Shown piece by piece: positions 32,128 to 41,446 of a stretch of 64,000 bases of DNA (position 1 is the stretch's first letter; each line of letters starts with the position of its first letter). The notes beneath the pieces are model-generated. The model made no database searches. It was not told the DNA's origin and saw nothing but the letters and a program-made list of their open reading frames with translations. The position numbers and the translations under genes were made by a program. This stretch comes from Micromonospora coxensis (GTDB taxonomy: Bacteria > Actinomycetota > Actinomycetes > Mycobacteriales > Micromonosporaceae), in the NCBI RefSeq assembly GCF_900090295.1, contig NZ_LT607753.1, positions 2,418,001 to 2,482,000 on the forward strand. Reading direction: 5' to 3'.

Positions 32128-33338
32128 TCGAGGACATGCTGCGGACTCCGGCCGCGGTACGGGACGCGGAGCGCCACACCGCGCACAACTACCACCCGCT
32201 GCCGGTGGTGATCTCCTCCGCCGAGGGCGCCTGGCTGACCGACGTGGACGGCCGCCGCTACCTGGACTGCCTCGCCGGCTACTCGGCGCTGAACTTCGGC
32301 CACCGGCACCCGACGCTGATCCGGGCCGCGCACGAGCAGCTCGACAAGCTGACCCTCACCAGCCGGGCGTTCATCCACGACCAGTTCGCCGACTTCTGCA
32401 AGGAGCTGGCCGAGCTGTGCGGCAAGGACCTGGTCCTGCCGATGAACACCGGCGCCGAGGCGGTGGAGACCGGCATCAAGGTCGCCCGCAAGTGGGGCTA
32501 CCAGGTCAAGGGCGTCGCCCCGGGCCAGGCCAACATCGTGGTGGCCGAGGGCAACTTCCACGGCCGTACGACCACCATCGTCAGCTTCTCCACCGACTCC
32601 GACGCCCGCGCCGACTTCGGGCCGTACACGCCGGGCTTCACGGTCGTCCCCTACGGCGACCTGGACGCGCTGACCGCCGCGATCGACGAGAACACCGTGG
32701 CCGTGCTGCTGGAGCCGATCCAGGGCGAGCAGGGCGTCGTGGTGCCGCCGGAGGGCTACCTGCCGGGCGTACGCCGGGTCTGCACCGAGCGCAACGTGCT
32801 GTTCATCGCCGACGAGATCCAGTCCGGCCTGGGCCGCACCGGTCACACGTTCGCCTGTGACCACGAGGGCGTCGTGCCGGACATGTACCTGCTGGGCAAG
32901 GCGCTCGGCGGCGGCATCGTGCCGGTCTCGGCGGTCGCCGCGAACACCGACGTGCTCGGGGTGCTCAAGCCGGGCCAGCACGGCTCGACGTTCGGCGGCA
33001 ACCCGCTGGCCTGCGCGGTCGCCACCGAGGTGGTCCGGCTGCTGGCCACCGGCGAGTTCCAGCGCCGCTCCGCCGAGCTGGGCGCGCGGCTGCGCGCCGG
33101 CCTGGAGGGGCTGATCGGCAAGGGCGTCGTCGCGGTCCGGGTCCGGGGTCTCTGGGCCGGCGTGGACATCGACCCGACGCTGATGAGCGGCCGGGAGGTC
33201 TGCGAGCGGCTGATGGAGCGCGGCGTCCTGGCCAAGGACACCCACGGCTCCACCATCCGGCTCGCCCCGCCGCTGGTGATCACCGCCGACGAGATCGACC
33301 ACGCGGTGGCCCAGCTCGCCGCCGTGCTGGCCGGCTGA
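32124..33338 (+). CDS. rocD: Ornithine delta-aminotransferase
   Basis: A 404-residue class III PLP aminotransferase. MNTGAEAVETGIKVARKWGYQ binds the PLP phosphate, EGNFHGRTTTIVSFS and LEPIQGEQGVVVPPEGYL are family blocks, FIADEIQSGLGRTG holds the PLP-pairing Asp, LLGKALGGGIVPVSA the Schiff-base Lys, and HGSTFGGNPLACAV the second subunit loop. It converts ornithine to glutamate-5-semialdehyde. GTG 32124 sits inside the ddaH stop (GTGA). A 16-bp terminator hairpin follows. Confidence 0.94.
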   Translation: MIEDMLRTPAAVRDAERHTAHNYHPLPVVISSAEGAWLTDVDGRRYLDCLAGYSALNFGHRHPTLIRAAHEQLDKLTLTSRAFIHDQFADFCKELAELCGKDLVLPMNTGAEAVETGIKVARKWGYQVKGVAPGQANIVVAEGNFHGRTTTIVSFSTDSDARADFGPYTPGFTVVPYGDLDALTAAIDENTVAVLLEPIQGEQGVVVPPEGYLPGVRRVCTERNVLFIADEIQSGLGRTGHTFACDHEGVVPDMYLLGKALGGGIVPVSAVAANTDVLGVLKPGQHGSTFGGNPLACAVATEVVRLLATGEFQRRSAELGARLRAGLEGLIGKGVVAVRVRGLWAGVDIDPTLMSGREVCERLMERGVLAKDTHGSTIRLAPPLVITADEIDHAVAQLAAVLAG

Positions 33339-33352
33339 ACCCGCGTACCGGA

Positions 33353-33386
33353 ACGGGCGCCGGGACCGCGCGGTCCCGGCGCCCGT
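33353..33386. terminator. Bidirectional hairpin terminator
   Basis: A 16-bp perfect stem (33353-33368 with 33371-33386, ACGGGCGCCGGGACCG and its complement) has a minimal loop. CGGAAC/GTTCCG flanks it at 33349 and 33390. It separates the convergent rocD and FHA genes. Confidence 0.8.
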
Positions 33387-33452
33387 CGCGTTCCGTTGGG
33401 AGCGCGGCGACGACACCCACCGCCCGACCGGTACGGGTCGGCGGCGGGTGGG

Positions 33453-34604
33453 TCAGGGGCGGGGCAGCCGCATCGCCATGGTGGGGGCCTCGGCCATCAC
33501 CGAGGTGGGGGTGAACGGGGCGCCGGTGGGCAACTCGTCGGCCCGGCCGACCTGGACGCCCGGATACAGCTCCACCATGTCGGCCCCGGCGAGCACCCGG
33601 GACTGCTTGGGCGCGAGCGCGATCCGCTCCGACTCGGTCATCGAGCCGTTGGGTCGGATGCCCGATCCGTTGGTGCTCACGTCGGTCACGATCACCTCAC
33701 CGACGCGCAGTTCGAGCCGGATGTGGTTGCGGCTGATCCAGCGGCGCGCCTCGTCGTTGAGCCACTGGCCGAGCATGATCCCGCCGCTGCCCTCGGGTGC
33801 CCGGCCGACCAGCACCGGCTGCTCCTCGGTCAGCACGAACCGGCGGCGGATCAGCCCGCCGATGCGCACCGCGAGCACCTCGCTGCGCGGGCGCGGGCCG
33901 GCGTCGGAGAGCCGGGTGCCGTGCCGGGGGCAGGTCGGCGCGCCGTTGCGCAGCGAGGGTGGCGGCTGACCGGCCGGCGCCCGTTCCACCCGGGCCAGGT
34001 CGGCGAACGCGCCACCGCCGCCACCGCCGCCGAAGAGCGCGCAACCCGGCTCCGGGCAGCGCCACTGCCGGGCGAGCAGCTTCTCCCCCACCGGCGAACG
34101 GTCCCCGGCGACCGGCGTCTGCCCGCCGCCGACGTGGGCGACGAAGACCGGCCCGCCCGCGCCGGGCGCCGGGGCGAGCACCCGGCCCGGCTGCTCCACC
34201 AGCCACGGGAAGCGGCCGCGCAGGCCGTCGAAGCGGACCCGGGTGAGCACCGGCAGGCCGAGCAGGTCGGCCACCTCCAGCATCCGGTCGCCCGGGTTGT
34301 CCAGCACCTCGACCAGCCCGTCGTCGGCCCACCGCCGGACGACCATGCGCTCGTTGGAGGTGAGGTCGGCGTCGGAGAGCAGGGCCCGGTGCACCACGGC
34401 GTAGACCGGGACGCTGTCCTCCTCCAACTGCCGGGACAGGGCGTCGATAACCATGCCCAGCCGCAGCAGGCTGGCCGGCCGGCCGCCGTCGAGGTCCTGG
34501 TATCGGATCACCTCGGCGAGGTCCAGGACGGCCCGGGCCAGGGAGGGATCGGTGCAGACCCGCCCCTCGATGGCGTCCAGGACCTTGCTGATCTCGAATC
34601 TCAT
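33453..34604 (-). CDS. FHA domain protein with Cys-rich (zinc-ribbon-like) middle
   Basis: A 383-residue cytoplasmic protein. Residues 1-160 are helical and of unknown family (MRFEISKVLDAIEGRVCTD, VVHRALLSDADLTSNERMVV). Residues about 180-240 contain CPEPGC and CPRHGTRL, a pattern seen in zinc-binding linkers. A C-terminal FHA domain spans about 255-335 (VLVGRAPEGSGGI, SRNHIRLEL, TDVSTNGSGIRPNG), which reads phosphothreonine. Its kinase partner could be the Ser/Thr kinase at 42447 or another. ATG 34604 overlaps the stop of the pterin dehydratase gene (ATGA), an unexpected pairing. Confidence 0.85.
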   Translation of the reverse strand: MRFEISKVLDAIEGRVCTDPSLARAVLDLAEVIRYQDLDGGRPASLLRLGMVIDALSRQLEEDSVPVYAVVHRALLSDADLTSNERMVVRRWADDGLVEVLDNPGDRMLEVADLLGLPVLTRVRFDGLRGRFPWLVEQPGRVLAPAPGAGGPVFVAHVGGGQTPVAGDRSPVGEKLLARQWRCPEPGCALFGGGGGGGAFADLARVERAPAGQPPPSLRNGAPTCPRHGTRLSDAGPRPRSEVLAVRIGGLIRRRFVLTEEQPVLVGRAPEGSGGIMLGQWLNDEARRWISRNHIRLELRVGEVIVTDVSTNGSGIRPNGSMTESERIALAPKQSRVLAGADMVELYPGVQVGRADELPTGAPFTPTSVMAEAPTMAMRLPRP

Positions 34605-34894
34605 CGGACGCTCCGGACGATGTCGTCGATGTGGCGCGCCAACTCCACGTCACGGTGGGTGACACCACCGGCGGAGTGCGTGACGCACCGGAAAGTCAGG
34701 GTCCGCCACCGGATGTCGATGTCGGGGTGGTGGTCGAGCCGCTCGGCCACCACCGCCACCCGGTCGACCACGGCGATGGCGTCGGGGAAGCTGCCCAGCT
34801 GCACCGTACGGCCGATCCCGGTCGGATCGCCCGACCAGTCCGTCAGCCCGCCCAACTCTTCTCGCACCGCCTCGGCGGTGAGCAGGTCTGCCAT
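34601..34894 (-). CDS. Pterin-4a-carbinolamine dehydratase
   Basis: A 97-residue enzyme of the PCD/DCoH family. VAERLDHHPDIDIRWRTLTF has the H-H-P catalytic motif and THRDVELARHIDDIV the C-terminal helix with the third histidine. It dehydrates 4a-hydroxytetrahydropterin formed by aromatic hydroxylases; bacterial copies without a hydroxylase partner may serve molybdopterin or pterin recycling. Translationally coupled to the FHA gene downstream. Confidence 0.92.
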   Translation of the reverse strand: MADLLTAEAVREELGGLTDWSGDPTGIGRTVQLGSFPDAIAVVDRVAVVAERLDHHPDIDIRWRTLTFRCVTHSAGGVTHRDVELARHIDDIVRSVR

Positions 34895-35109
34895 GCCCCG
34901 ACCCTACCGGCAGCCCCGGTCGGCGGGCCGGACGCGTCGACCCCCACCGACACCCGCGCACGCAGCGTGAGCGTCGGCGTCACGGACGGCGACGCGCGGA
35001 CGACGACGGGACGGCCCCTGTCGCGCCCCACCGATACGCTGACCGACGGCCCGGCCGGGGCGGGCGCGTCGCGTCCCCCGGCCCACCCTTCACGAGGAGA
35101 CACTCCACG

Positions 35110-35880
35110 ATGAACACTCGACGGCTGGCGACCACGGGGGTCGCGCTCGTCGCCGCGCTGGGACTGATGACCGGCTGCGGCAACCAGACCGGAGCGGACA
35201 CTCCAGCCGCCGGCGCGAGCGCCACCGGCGTCGCCCCGAGCAGCAGCGCCCCGGCGGAGCCGCTGGACGAGCTGACCGCCGCCGCGCTGAAGCTCAACAA
35301 GGACAGCGTCCGGGCCACCATCACCTCGTCCGTGCTCAAGGGCGGCGGCCTGATGGACCCGCGGACCAAGTCCATGGACATGACGTTGGACATGGGCGCC
35401 CAGGGCAAGGTCCGGATGATCACCATCGGCAACGACGCCTGGATGAAGATCAGCGGCATGTCGGGCGCGCCGAAGCAGTGGCTGCACATGGACGCCACCC
35501 GGCTCGGCGCCAGCGGCCAGATGAACCTGATGCCGGACGGCGACCCGGGCGGCGCCAAGCAGATGATCAACGGGGTGACGAAGGTGGAGAGGACCGGCGA
35601 GGGCAGCTTCGCCGGCACGCTGGACTACTCCAAGGCCAAGCCGAACGACAAGGCGATCAAGGCGCTCGGCGCGAAGGCCAAGGCGGTCCCCTTCACCGCG
35701 AAGACCGACGACCAGGGCCGGCTGGTCGAGCTGGTCGTCGACACCACCGTCCTGCACCCGGCGGCCGGGAAGCTGACCACCACCTACACCGACTTCGGCG
35801 CCCCGGTGCAGCCGGAGAAGCCGGCCGCGAGCCAGACCATCGAGGCTCCCGAGGAGCTGATCAAGGCGTTCGGCGGCTGA
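35110..35880 (+). CDS. LppX/LprAFG-like lipoprotein
   Basis: A 256-residue lipoprotein. The signal peptide ends in lipobox LMTGCG (Cys about 22), followed by a Ser/Ala/Pro tether. The mature domain (LNKDSVRATITSSVLKGGG, MDMTLDMGAQGKVRMITIGNDAWMKIS) has the alternating strands of the LppX/LprG half-barrel, which in mycobacteria binds lipids in the periplasm. Streptomycete homologues of this kind are common and of unknown ligand. The ATG has AGGAGAC about 10 nt before it, and CGATACGCTG near 35031 may be the -10. Confidence 0.83.
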   Translation: MNTRRLATTGVALVAALGLMTGCGNQTGADTPAAGASATGVAPSSSAPAEPLDELTAAALKLNKDSVRATITSSVLKGGGLMDPRTKSMDMTLDMGAQGKVRMITIGNDAWMKISGMSGAPKQWLHMDATRLGASGQMNLMPDGDPGGAKQMINGVTKVERTGEGSFAGTLDYSKAKPNDKAIKALGAKAKAVPFTAKTDDQGRLVELVVDTTVLHPAAGKLTTTYTDFGAPVQPEKPAASQTIEAPEELIKAFGG

Positions 35881-35919
35881 CCCCGGCACGACCCACGGGC
35901 GGGGCGGCACCGGCCGGTG

Positions 35920-36102
35920 CCGCCCCGCCGCGCATACCGCCCCGCCGCGCAACCGCCCCGTTGCGTACCGTCCCACCGCGCATACCGCCCCGCCGCGTGC
36001 CGTCCCGGCGCGCAGGCCGCCCCGCCGCGTGCCAACCCGCCGCGCATGCCGGCCCGTTGCCGCAAGCCGGCCCGTTGCCGCATGTCGGTCCGCCGCGTGC
36101 CA
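35920..36102. repeat. Degenerate CCGCCGCG tandem array
   Basis: The gap 35881-36155 is filled by 15-20-bp degenerate units such as CCGCCCCGCCGCGTGCC and GGCCCGTTGCCGCA, the latter nearly twice in tandem at 36049-36080. It has no gene. Confidence 0.75.
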
Positions 36103-36155
36103 GGCTGTCGGGCGAGAGCCCGTCGCCGCGCCGGGTCGTGCCCGCGCCGGAAGGG

Positions 36156-39100
36156 TCAGCTCATCCGCCCGACCGCCGCCCGCAGCCGGGCGAGGTCGCG
36201 GCGACGCCGCTCGTAGGTGGCGGCCAGGGCGATCAACGCCAGCCCGCCGACGGCCAGGAAGATCCACCGGGGCAGCAGGTCCCACCCCCGGACCAGTTCG
36301 TGCAGGGCGAGCACGGTCAGGGTGGCCCCGCCGAGCACCACCGGGGCCTGCCAGCGGCGGGTCGCCCCGGCGAGGACGACACCCAGCGCGGCCGCCCCGA
36401 GCAGCAGCCGCCGCCACGGCTGGGGCTCCGGCGCGACCAGCACCGACACCAGGCTGGGCAGCAGCCCGGCGGCCAACCCCGGACCGAGCGCCAACCAGCT
36501 GTTCAGCCCCGGCCGGGTACGCAGCGCCACCAGGCCCGCGACGAGCGCCAGCCCGGCCGCCGGCAGGGTGTACGCCTCCCACAGCACCACCCCGCCGGCC
36601 GCGAGCAGCAGCCAGGCGCCGAGCAGCTCGCTGGTCCCGGCGATGCCCGCGAACGCCCACCGCCCGGCGGTGGACTCGCCCCGACGCAGCACCCGCAGCG
36701 CCACCGCCACGCCCCACAGCACGCAGATCACGGCGGCGTGCCGTAGCGCCGGCACGCTGAACAGCAGCGCCACCAGCGCCACCGCCTGGGCCGCCGCCTC
36801 CATCGCCCGACCGGCCAGGGCCGCCCGCCGGGCCAGCGGCGGGGCGAGGAACAGCACCACCACCGCCACCGCCAGCACGGCGAACCCGGCGGTACGCAGG
36901 GGCAGCCCGGCGGCGAGCGACGCGGTCACCGCGAAACCGGTGGCGGCGGCGACCGCCACGAGACTGCCCAGGACGCGCACCTCGGCCCGCCGCCCGACGG
37001 CGCCGACCACCACCGCCGCGACCACGAGCAGGGCCAGCCCGCCGAGGGTGCCGGCCCGGGTGGCGAGCAGCCCCACCAGCCCGGCGACGGTCCAGAGCAC
37101 GCCGATCGGCAGCAGGACCAGGCCGCGCAGCGGATCGGCACCCGACCGACCCGGCGAGGCCACCGGAGCGGCCGGGACCGGCGAGCCGACCCCCGCCACC
37201 GGCGAGCCGGGCGACCCGGCGGCAGCCGACAGGGCGGGCGACCCGGCCGCAGCCGACAGGGCGGGCGAACCGGCGGCAGCCGCCGAGGCGGGCGACCCGG
37301 CCGCAGCCGTCAGGGTGGGCGACCCGGCCGCAGCCGCCGAGGAGCCGGCCGGAGCTGCCGGAGAGCCGACCGCAGCCGCCGAGGCCGGGGAGGCGGTGCG
37401 GTCCGGGGAGGCGGTGCGGTCCGGAGAGGTGGCCGGGCCGGCGAGCGGCCGGGACGTGTCCGGCGTCGGCGGGGCCAGGGCGACGACCAGCAGCGCGGCG
37501 AGTCCGATGAGGATCACCGCTGCCGGCCCGACCGGCCAGGGCGCGCCGAGCGCCACCAGCGCCAGCGGGAGCGCGACCGCCCCGAAGGCGGCGCCGGTCA
37601 GCAGCCGGGTGACCCGTCCGGCGTCGGCCCGTGCGGCGAGGACCTGGGCGGCGACGGCCAGCACCAGCACCGCCACCAGCGCGGTCCACGCGCCGGGCAG
37701 CGGCTCGGCCGAGGGCGCCCCGGACCAGGGCCGCACCGGCCCGTCGTACGGGCTGAAGACCGCCTCCACCGTCGCGGGCAGGACGGCGAGCCCGGCGACC
37801 ACGGTCAGCGCGGCGGCGACCACCCGACCCGGCATCGACACGTCGGTGCCCCGGTCGACGGCGACCAGCAGCAGCACCGCCGTCGCCGCGTACAGCCCCA
37901 GGGGTTCGGCCGGTACGACCAGCGGCGCCAGGGCGAGCACGCCGAGCGTCGCGGTGGTGGCGGTCGAGGCGTACCCGTCGAGGTCCGGCCGGTGGCGGCG
38001 GACCGCGAGGAGCACGGCGAGCGTCAGCGCGGCGGCGGCGAACCCGCCCCGGGCCGACCATGCGGGGGCGGCTCCGGCGGCGACCAGCGCGACGACCGCC
38101 TGGGCCGGTACGGCGAGCAGCGCCGCGACCAGTGCCACCCCGCCGACCGCGTGCTGGGCCGGGGTGCCCCGGCGGGACAGGGCCGCCGCGGCGAAGCCGG
38201 CGAGCAGCACGACACCGAGCGCGGCGAGCGTCCCGGACCGGGTGGCCAGGGCGACGAGCAGCCCGTGTGCGATCAGGGTGGCGGCGGCCAACGCGCCGAC
38301 CAGCACGGTCGGGGTCCGCCGGCCCGGCCGCAGGACGGCGGCCAGGAACACCACCGCGAGGACCAGGTCCATGCCGACGATCGCCGGCCACGGCGTCGCG
38401 GTGGCCGCCGGCAGCGCCAACCCGGTCACCGTCACCCCGAGCAGCACGGTCACCGGGCGGGCGGCCCGGGGCAGCAGCAGCACGAACACGGCGGCGGTGA
38501 GCAGCACGGCCACCGGGAGCTGCCAGCCCCAGTCCGGCGCCGAGCCGAGCCGCGCGCCCCGCCACGGGGGTTGCGAGCGGGCCACCGCGCCGCCGGCCAC
38601 CAGCAGGGTGGCGAGCACGACGACCTGGGCGAGACCACCGGCGACGACCAGCGCGCCGACCCGGGGACCGGAGCGCGCGACGGCCGGCAGGGCCCGGACC
38701 GCGCCGGCCAGCGCGACCGCCACCAGGGCCGCCGCCACCAGCAGCAGGCCCGGACGCAGTTCGGCGACCGGACGCAGCAGCGCGGCGGCCAGCACCGGCA
38801 CCAGCAGTCCCGCCGCGACCTGGCGGAGCGCCCGCTCCCCGGAGGCCCACGCGCCGCCGAGCACGACCAGCGCCACCAGCAGCAGCGGCGCCCCGGCGAG
38901 CAGCGGCTGCCCGGCGGCCCGCCCCCAGGCGAGCGGCACCAGGGCGCAGCCGGCGGCGAGCAGGGTGGCGGCGCCGAAGCCGAGCCAGGCGAGCACCCGT
39001 CCGGCCAGGACGGTGCGCGGCACGGCGACCGACCCCCCGCCGGCCGCCGTGCCCCCGATCCGCGCCCCCGTGGCGGTGCCCGGCGCGCTCACGCCGGTCA

Positions 39101-40022
39101 CCGCCGTCCCCCCGGAGGACCCGGGCACCGTCGCCGCGACGACGGGTACGGCCGGGTACCGGCGGCGCAGCGCGACCACCACCACGAGGTCGAGCAGCGC
39201 CACCCCGAGCAGGACCAGGGTCCACCCGTCGGCGTCCGGCCGGGCCTCGGCCGCGGCCAGCGGCAGCACCGGCTGCGCGACGAGCAGCGCCGCGAACCAG
39301 GGCACCGTCAGCCGGCTGAGCCGCGCGTACCCGGCGGCGACCGCCGCGCTGGCCCCCCCGACCAGCGCGGCGTACCGGGTGCCCGGCCAGGCGGCCGTGC
39401 CGAACAGGTCGACCGCCCAGGCGGCGTACCCGTCGAGGACCACCAGCAGCAGTCCCACCGCGGCGAAGGTCTCCGCCGTGCCGCGCAGCCCCCGCCGGGC
39501 CGCGACCAGCGGCACGGCGAGCGCGAGGACGGTGAACGCGGCCAGGATCAGGGCCCGGCCGGCCACCCCCACCGCCGCCCAGGCGACGGCGGTGAACACC
39601 ACGGCGGCGGTGCCGAGCAGCACCCCACCGAGGACGAACAGCACCCCCTGCACGGTCCGGGTCGACGTCTCCGGCCGTCCGGGCGCCACCGGCACGGGCC
39701 GCGCCGTGACCGGGACGGCCGGCCCCCCGCCGACCGCCGCCGGCACGGGCACGGGACGGACCGTCGGCGTCTGCCGGGGCACCTCCGCGCGGACCCGGGC
39801 CGCCAGCTCCGCGCGCCGGCTGCGCGCCGCGTCGTACCGGTCGGAGACCTCGCGGTACGCCGCACGCGCCCGGTCCACCTCCCGGGCCAGCACGGCGATC
39901 TCCCGGTCCAGCCGGATCACCTCCGCCGCGGGCGGGTACGGCGGCCGACCGCAACCGGAGCACCCGCGACTCAGATCGGCGGGCGCCCCGCAGGCGGGGC
40001 AGGGGTAGGCGCTGTTCTCCAC
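36156..40022 (-). CDS. SCO7613-like giant polytopic membrane protein
   Basis: A 1288-residue protein. Residues 1-25 form a zinc ribbon (CPACGAPADLSRGCSGCG), about 30-80 a charged coiled coil (VIRLDREIAVLAREVDRARA), then a Pro/Val linker, and from about 130 to the end roughly thirty or more hydrophobic helices rich in Ala, Leu and Val. A Ser/Pro/Ala insert with nonapeptide repeats interrupts the helices at about residues 890-950. The C-terminal region is the SCO7613 domain. Function is unknown. GTG 40022 has GAGGATGG about 6-8 nt upstream, and the zinc ribbon starts right after it. Codon use is that of the neighbours. Confidence 0.87.
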   Translation of the reverse strand: MENSAYPCPACGAPADLSRGCSGCGRPPYPPAAEVIRLDREIAVLAREVDRARAAYREVSDRYDAARSRRAELAARVRAEVPRQTPTVRPVPVPAAVGGGPAVPVTARPVPVAPGRPETSTRTVQGVLFVLGGVLLGTAAVVFTAVAWAAVGVAGRALILAAFTVLALAVPLVAARRGLRGTAETFAAVGLLLVVLDGYAAWAVDLFGTAAWPGTRYAALVGGASAAVAAGYARLSRLTVPWFAALLVAQPVLPLAAAEARPDADGWTLVLLGVALLDLVVVVALRRRYPAVPVVAATVPGSSGGTAVTGVSAPGTATGARIGGTAAGGGSVAVPRTVLAGRVLAWLGFGAATLLAAGCALVPLAWGRAAGQPLLAGAPLLLVALVVLGGAWASGERALRQVAAGLLVPVLAAALLRPVAELRPGLLLVAAALVAVALAGAVRALPAVARSGPRVGALVVAGGLAQVVVLATLLVAGGAVARSQPPWRGARLGSAPDWGWQLPVAVLLTAAVFVLLLPRAARPVTVLLGVTVTGLALPAATATPWPAIVGMDLVLAVVFLAAVLRPGRRTPTVLVGALAAATLIAHGLLVALATRSGTLAALGVVLLAGFAAAALSRRGTPAQHAVGGVALVAALLAVPAQAVVALVAAGAAPAWSARGGFAAAALTLAVLLAVRRHRPDLDGYASTATTATLGVLALAPLVVPAEPLGLYAATAVLLLVAVDRGTDVSMPGRVVAAALTVVAGLAVLPATVEAVFSPYDGPVRPWSGAPSAEPLPGAWTALVAVLVLAVAAQVLAARADAGRVTRLLTGAAFGAVALPLALVALGAPWPVGPAAVILIGLAALLVVALAPPTPDTSRPLAGPATSPDRTASPDRTASPASAAAVGSPAAPAGSSAAAAGSPTLTAAAGSPASAAAAGSPALSAAAGSPALSAAAGSPGSPVAGVGSPVPAAPVASPGRSGADPLRGLVLLPIGVLWTVAGLVGLLATRAGTLGGLALLVVAAVVVGAVGRRAEVRVLGSLVAVAAATGFAVTASLAAGLPLRTAGFAVLAVAVVVLFLAPPLARRAALAGRAMEAAAQAVALVALLFSVPALRHAAVICVLWGVAVALRVLRRGESTAGRWAFAGIAGTSELLGAWLLLAAGGVVLWEAYTLPAAGLALVAGLVALRTRPGLNSWLALGPGLAAGLLPSLVSVLVAPEPQPWRRLLLGAAALGVVLAGATRRWQAPVVLGGATLTVLALHELVRGWDLLPRWIFLAVGGLALIALAATYERRRRDLARLRAAVGRMS
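37212..37346. repeat. 27-bp in-frame repeats in the SCO7613-like gene
   Basis: About five imperfect 27-bp units (CGACCCGGCSGCAGCCG followed by ACAGGGCGGG or similar) encode nonapeptides of the type AGSPALSAA in the loop between two groups of membrane helices. Being a multiple of three, the copy number can change without frameshift. Confidence 0.85.
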
Positions 40023-40069
40023 CGGGCCATCCTCACGTCCCGGTGGGATTCCCAACAGAGTGCGCGTAC

Positions 40070-40393
40070 CTAGACCCTGGTGTTCTCGCGCACCCAGGCC
40101 GCGTACGCCGGGTCGCCGCACTCGACCCCCCGGCTCACCAGGATCTCCGGCACGTCGTACGGGTGGTCGGCGCGGATCCGGTCGACCAGCGCCGCCACCC
40201 GGTCGGGCGCGGTCTTGAACTGCACCGACCATTCGGTGGCGGTCTCCACCTCGCCGCGCCACCGGTAGGTGCTGTCGACCGGGCCGCCGACCTGGGCACA
40301 GGCGGCCAGCCGGTCGGCGACCGCCGTGGCCGCCAGCCCGTCCGCCACCGCTCGCGCGTCCACCACCGTCGTCACCACGCAGATCTGCTCCAC
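40070..40393 (-). CDS. cutA: CutA1-like divalent cation tolerance protein
   Basis: A 107-residue protein of the trimeric CutA family. The N-terminal strand EQICVVTTV and the core LAACAQVGGPVDSTYRWRGEVE, where a metal-binding Cys and the W-x-G-x-V/I-E motif are seen, and PYDVPEILV identify it. The family is linked to copper tolerance in E. coli, although its molecular role is unsettled. It follows the acyltransferase gene on the same strand after 9 nt and precedes the SCO7613-like gene. Confidence 0.93.
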   Translation of the reverse strand: MEQICVVTTVVDARAVADGLAATAVADRLAACAQVGGPVDSTYRWRGEVETATEWSVQFKTAPDRVAALVDRIRADHPYDVPEILVSRGVECGDPAYAAWVRENTRV

Positions 40394-40402
40394 CAGCGCA
40401 CC

Positions 40403-41446
40403 CTACGCAACACCGGGACCGTCGGAGTTCACGTCGGCCTCGTCGCGGTTGGTGGCGATCCAGGTGTCGATCCGCCCCCACCAGTCGAAGAGCCAGTCGA
40501 TGCGTTCCTGCCGCCCGATCGGGACGTCCTCCGGCGGCACCGACCAGAACCGCATCACGATCCGCTTGTCCATCGGCAACTCGCGCCAGACGTCCGCGAC
40601 GGTGAGCATCTGGTCCAGCCCGGTGTGCGCCACGAAGATCACCCCGGCGTCCGGGGCCGCCTCCAGGGCGGCGAGCAGGCCGCCGGGCTGCGGGGCGAGC
40701 ACGTGCTGCATCCGTTCGGCGCGCAGGGCCATCCGTTCCAGGCCCAGCGCGCGCAGCCGGGCGATGGCCCGCAGCCGCCGACGCGGGGTGAAGTTGCCGC
40801 CCTCCGGGAAGATCACGAACGCGTCGTCGTCGTCCAGGTCGGTGGCGAGGTGGCCGATCTGCCGCACCGCCGAGTCACGAGCGTCCACCCCGGGTGCGAT
40901 GAACCGGTTGGGCAGCCGGTTGAGCAGCACGTCGATCGCCGGGTCCCACTGGAGGCTCTCCTTGAGCACGATGCGCGGCTCGCGCTGGAACCAGTTGACC
41001 AGGGCGTGGATCAGGATGAACGAGTCGCCCGGCCCGGCGTGCCGGCAGAGCACCAGCTCGGGACGGCCCGGCAGGGCGGTGTCCGGGTCGGTGCCGACCA
41101 CGTCGATGCGCAGCCGCAGCGTCCACCGGGCCTGCCAGAAGAGCACCTGGAGGAAGCGGCCGGCGAGCACGTAGTGGGCGCGCTGGAAGGCCGGCGACCG
41201 CTTGCGCGCCCCGAAGCCCGAGGCCAGCCAGAGCCCGAAGAGCGCGATCAGCGCCGCCGCGTCCCAGACCAGGTAGACGCAGCCGATCCAGAGCAGCCGC
41301 AGCGGTCGCAGCCGGCCCGGGACGAACGGCGAGACGGCCAGACCCAGCAACGCCCAGACCGGCACCGTGGTGACCATCAGCACCGCGAGCAGCACCACAC
41401 CGGGGGCGAGCAGCAGCCGGCGGACCCACCGCGGTGGCAGCGGCAT
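40403..41446 (-). CDS. 1-acylglycerol-3-phosphate acyltransferase-like membrane protein
   Basis: A 347-residue protein. Two hydrophobic helices (LLLAPGVVLLAVLMVTTVPVW, LLWIGCVYLVWDAAALIALFG) precede a PlsC-type domain with CRHAGPGDSF (the H-x4-D catalytic motif) and VIFPEGGNFTPRRRL (substrate phosphate binding). It should acylate a lysophospholipid or related acceptor at the membrane. Its ATG overlaps the patatin stop by one base (TGATG), so deacylation and reacylation enzymes are made together, a lipid-remodelling pair. Confidence 0.88.
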   Translation of the reverse strand: MPLPPRWVRRLLLAPGVVLLAVLMVTTVPVWALLGLAVSPFVPGRLRPLRLLWIGCVYLVWDAAALIALFGLWLASGFGARKRSPAFQRAHYVLAGRFLQVLFWQARWTLRLRIDVVGTDPDTALPGRPELVLCRHAGPGDSFILIHALVNWFQREPRIVLKESLQWDPAIDVLLNRLPNRFIAPGVDARDSAVRQIGHLATDLDDDDAFVIFPEGGNFTPRRRLRAIARLRALGLERMALRAERMQHVLAPQPGGLLAALEAAPDAGVIFVAHTGLDQMLTVADVWRELPMDKRIVMRFWSVPPEDVPIGRQERIDWLFDWWGRIDTWIATNRDEADVNSDGPGVA

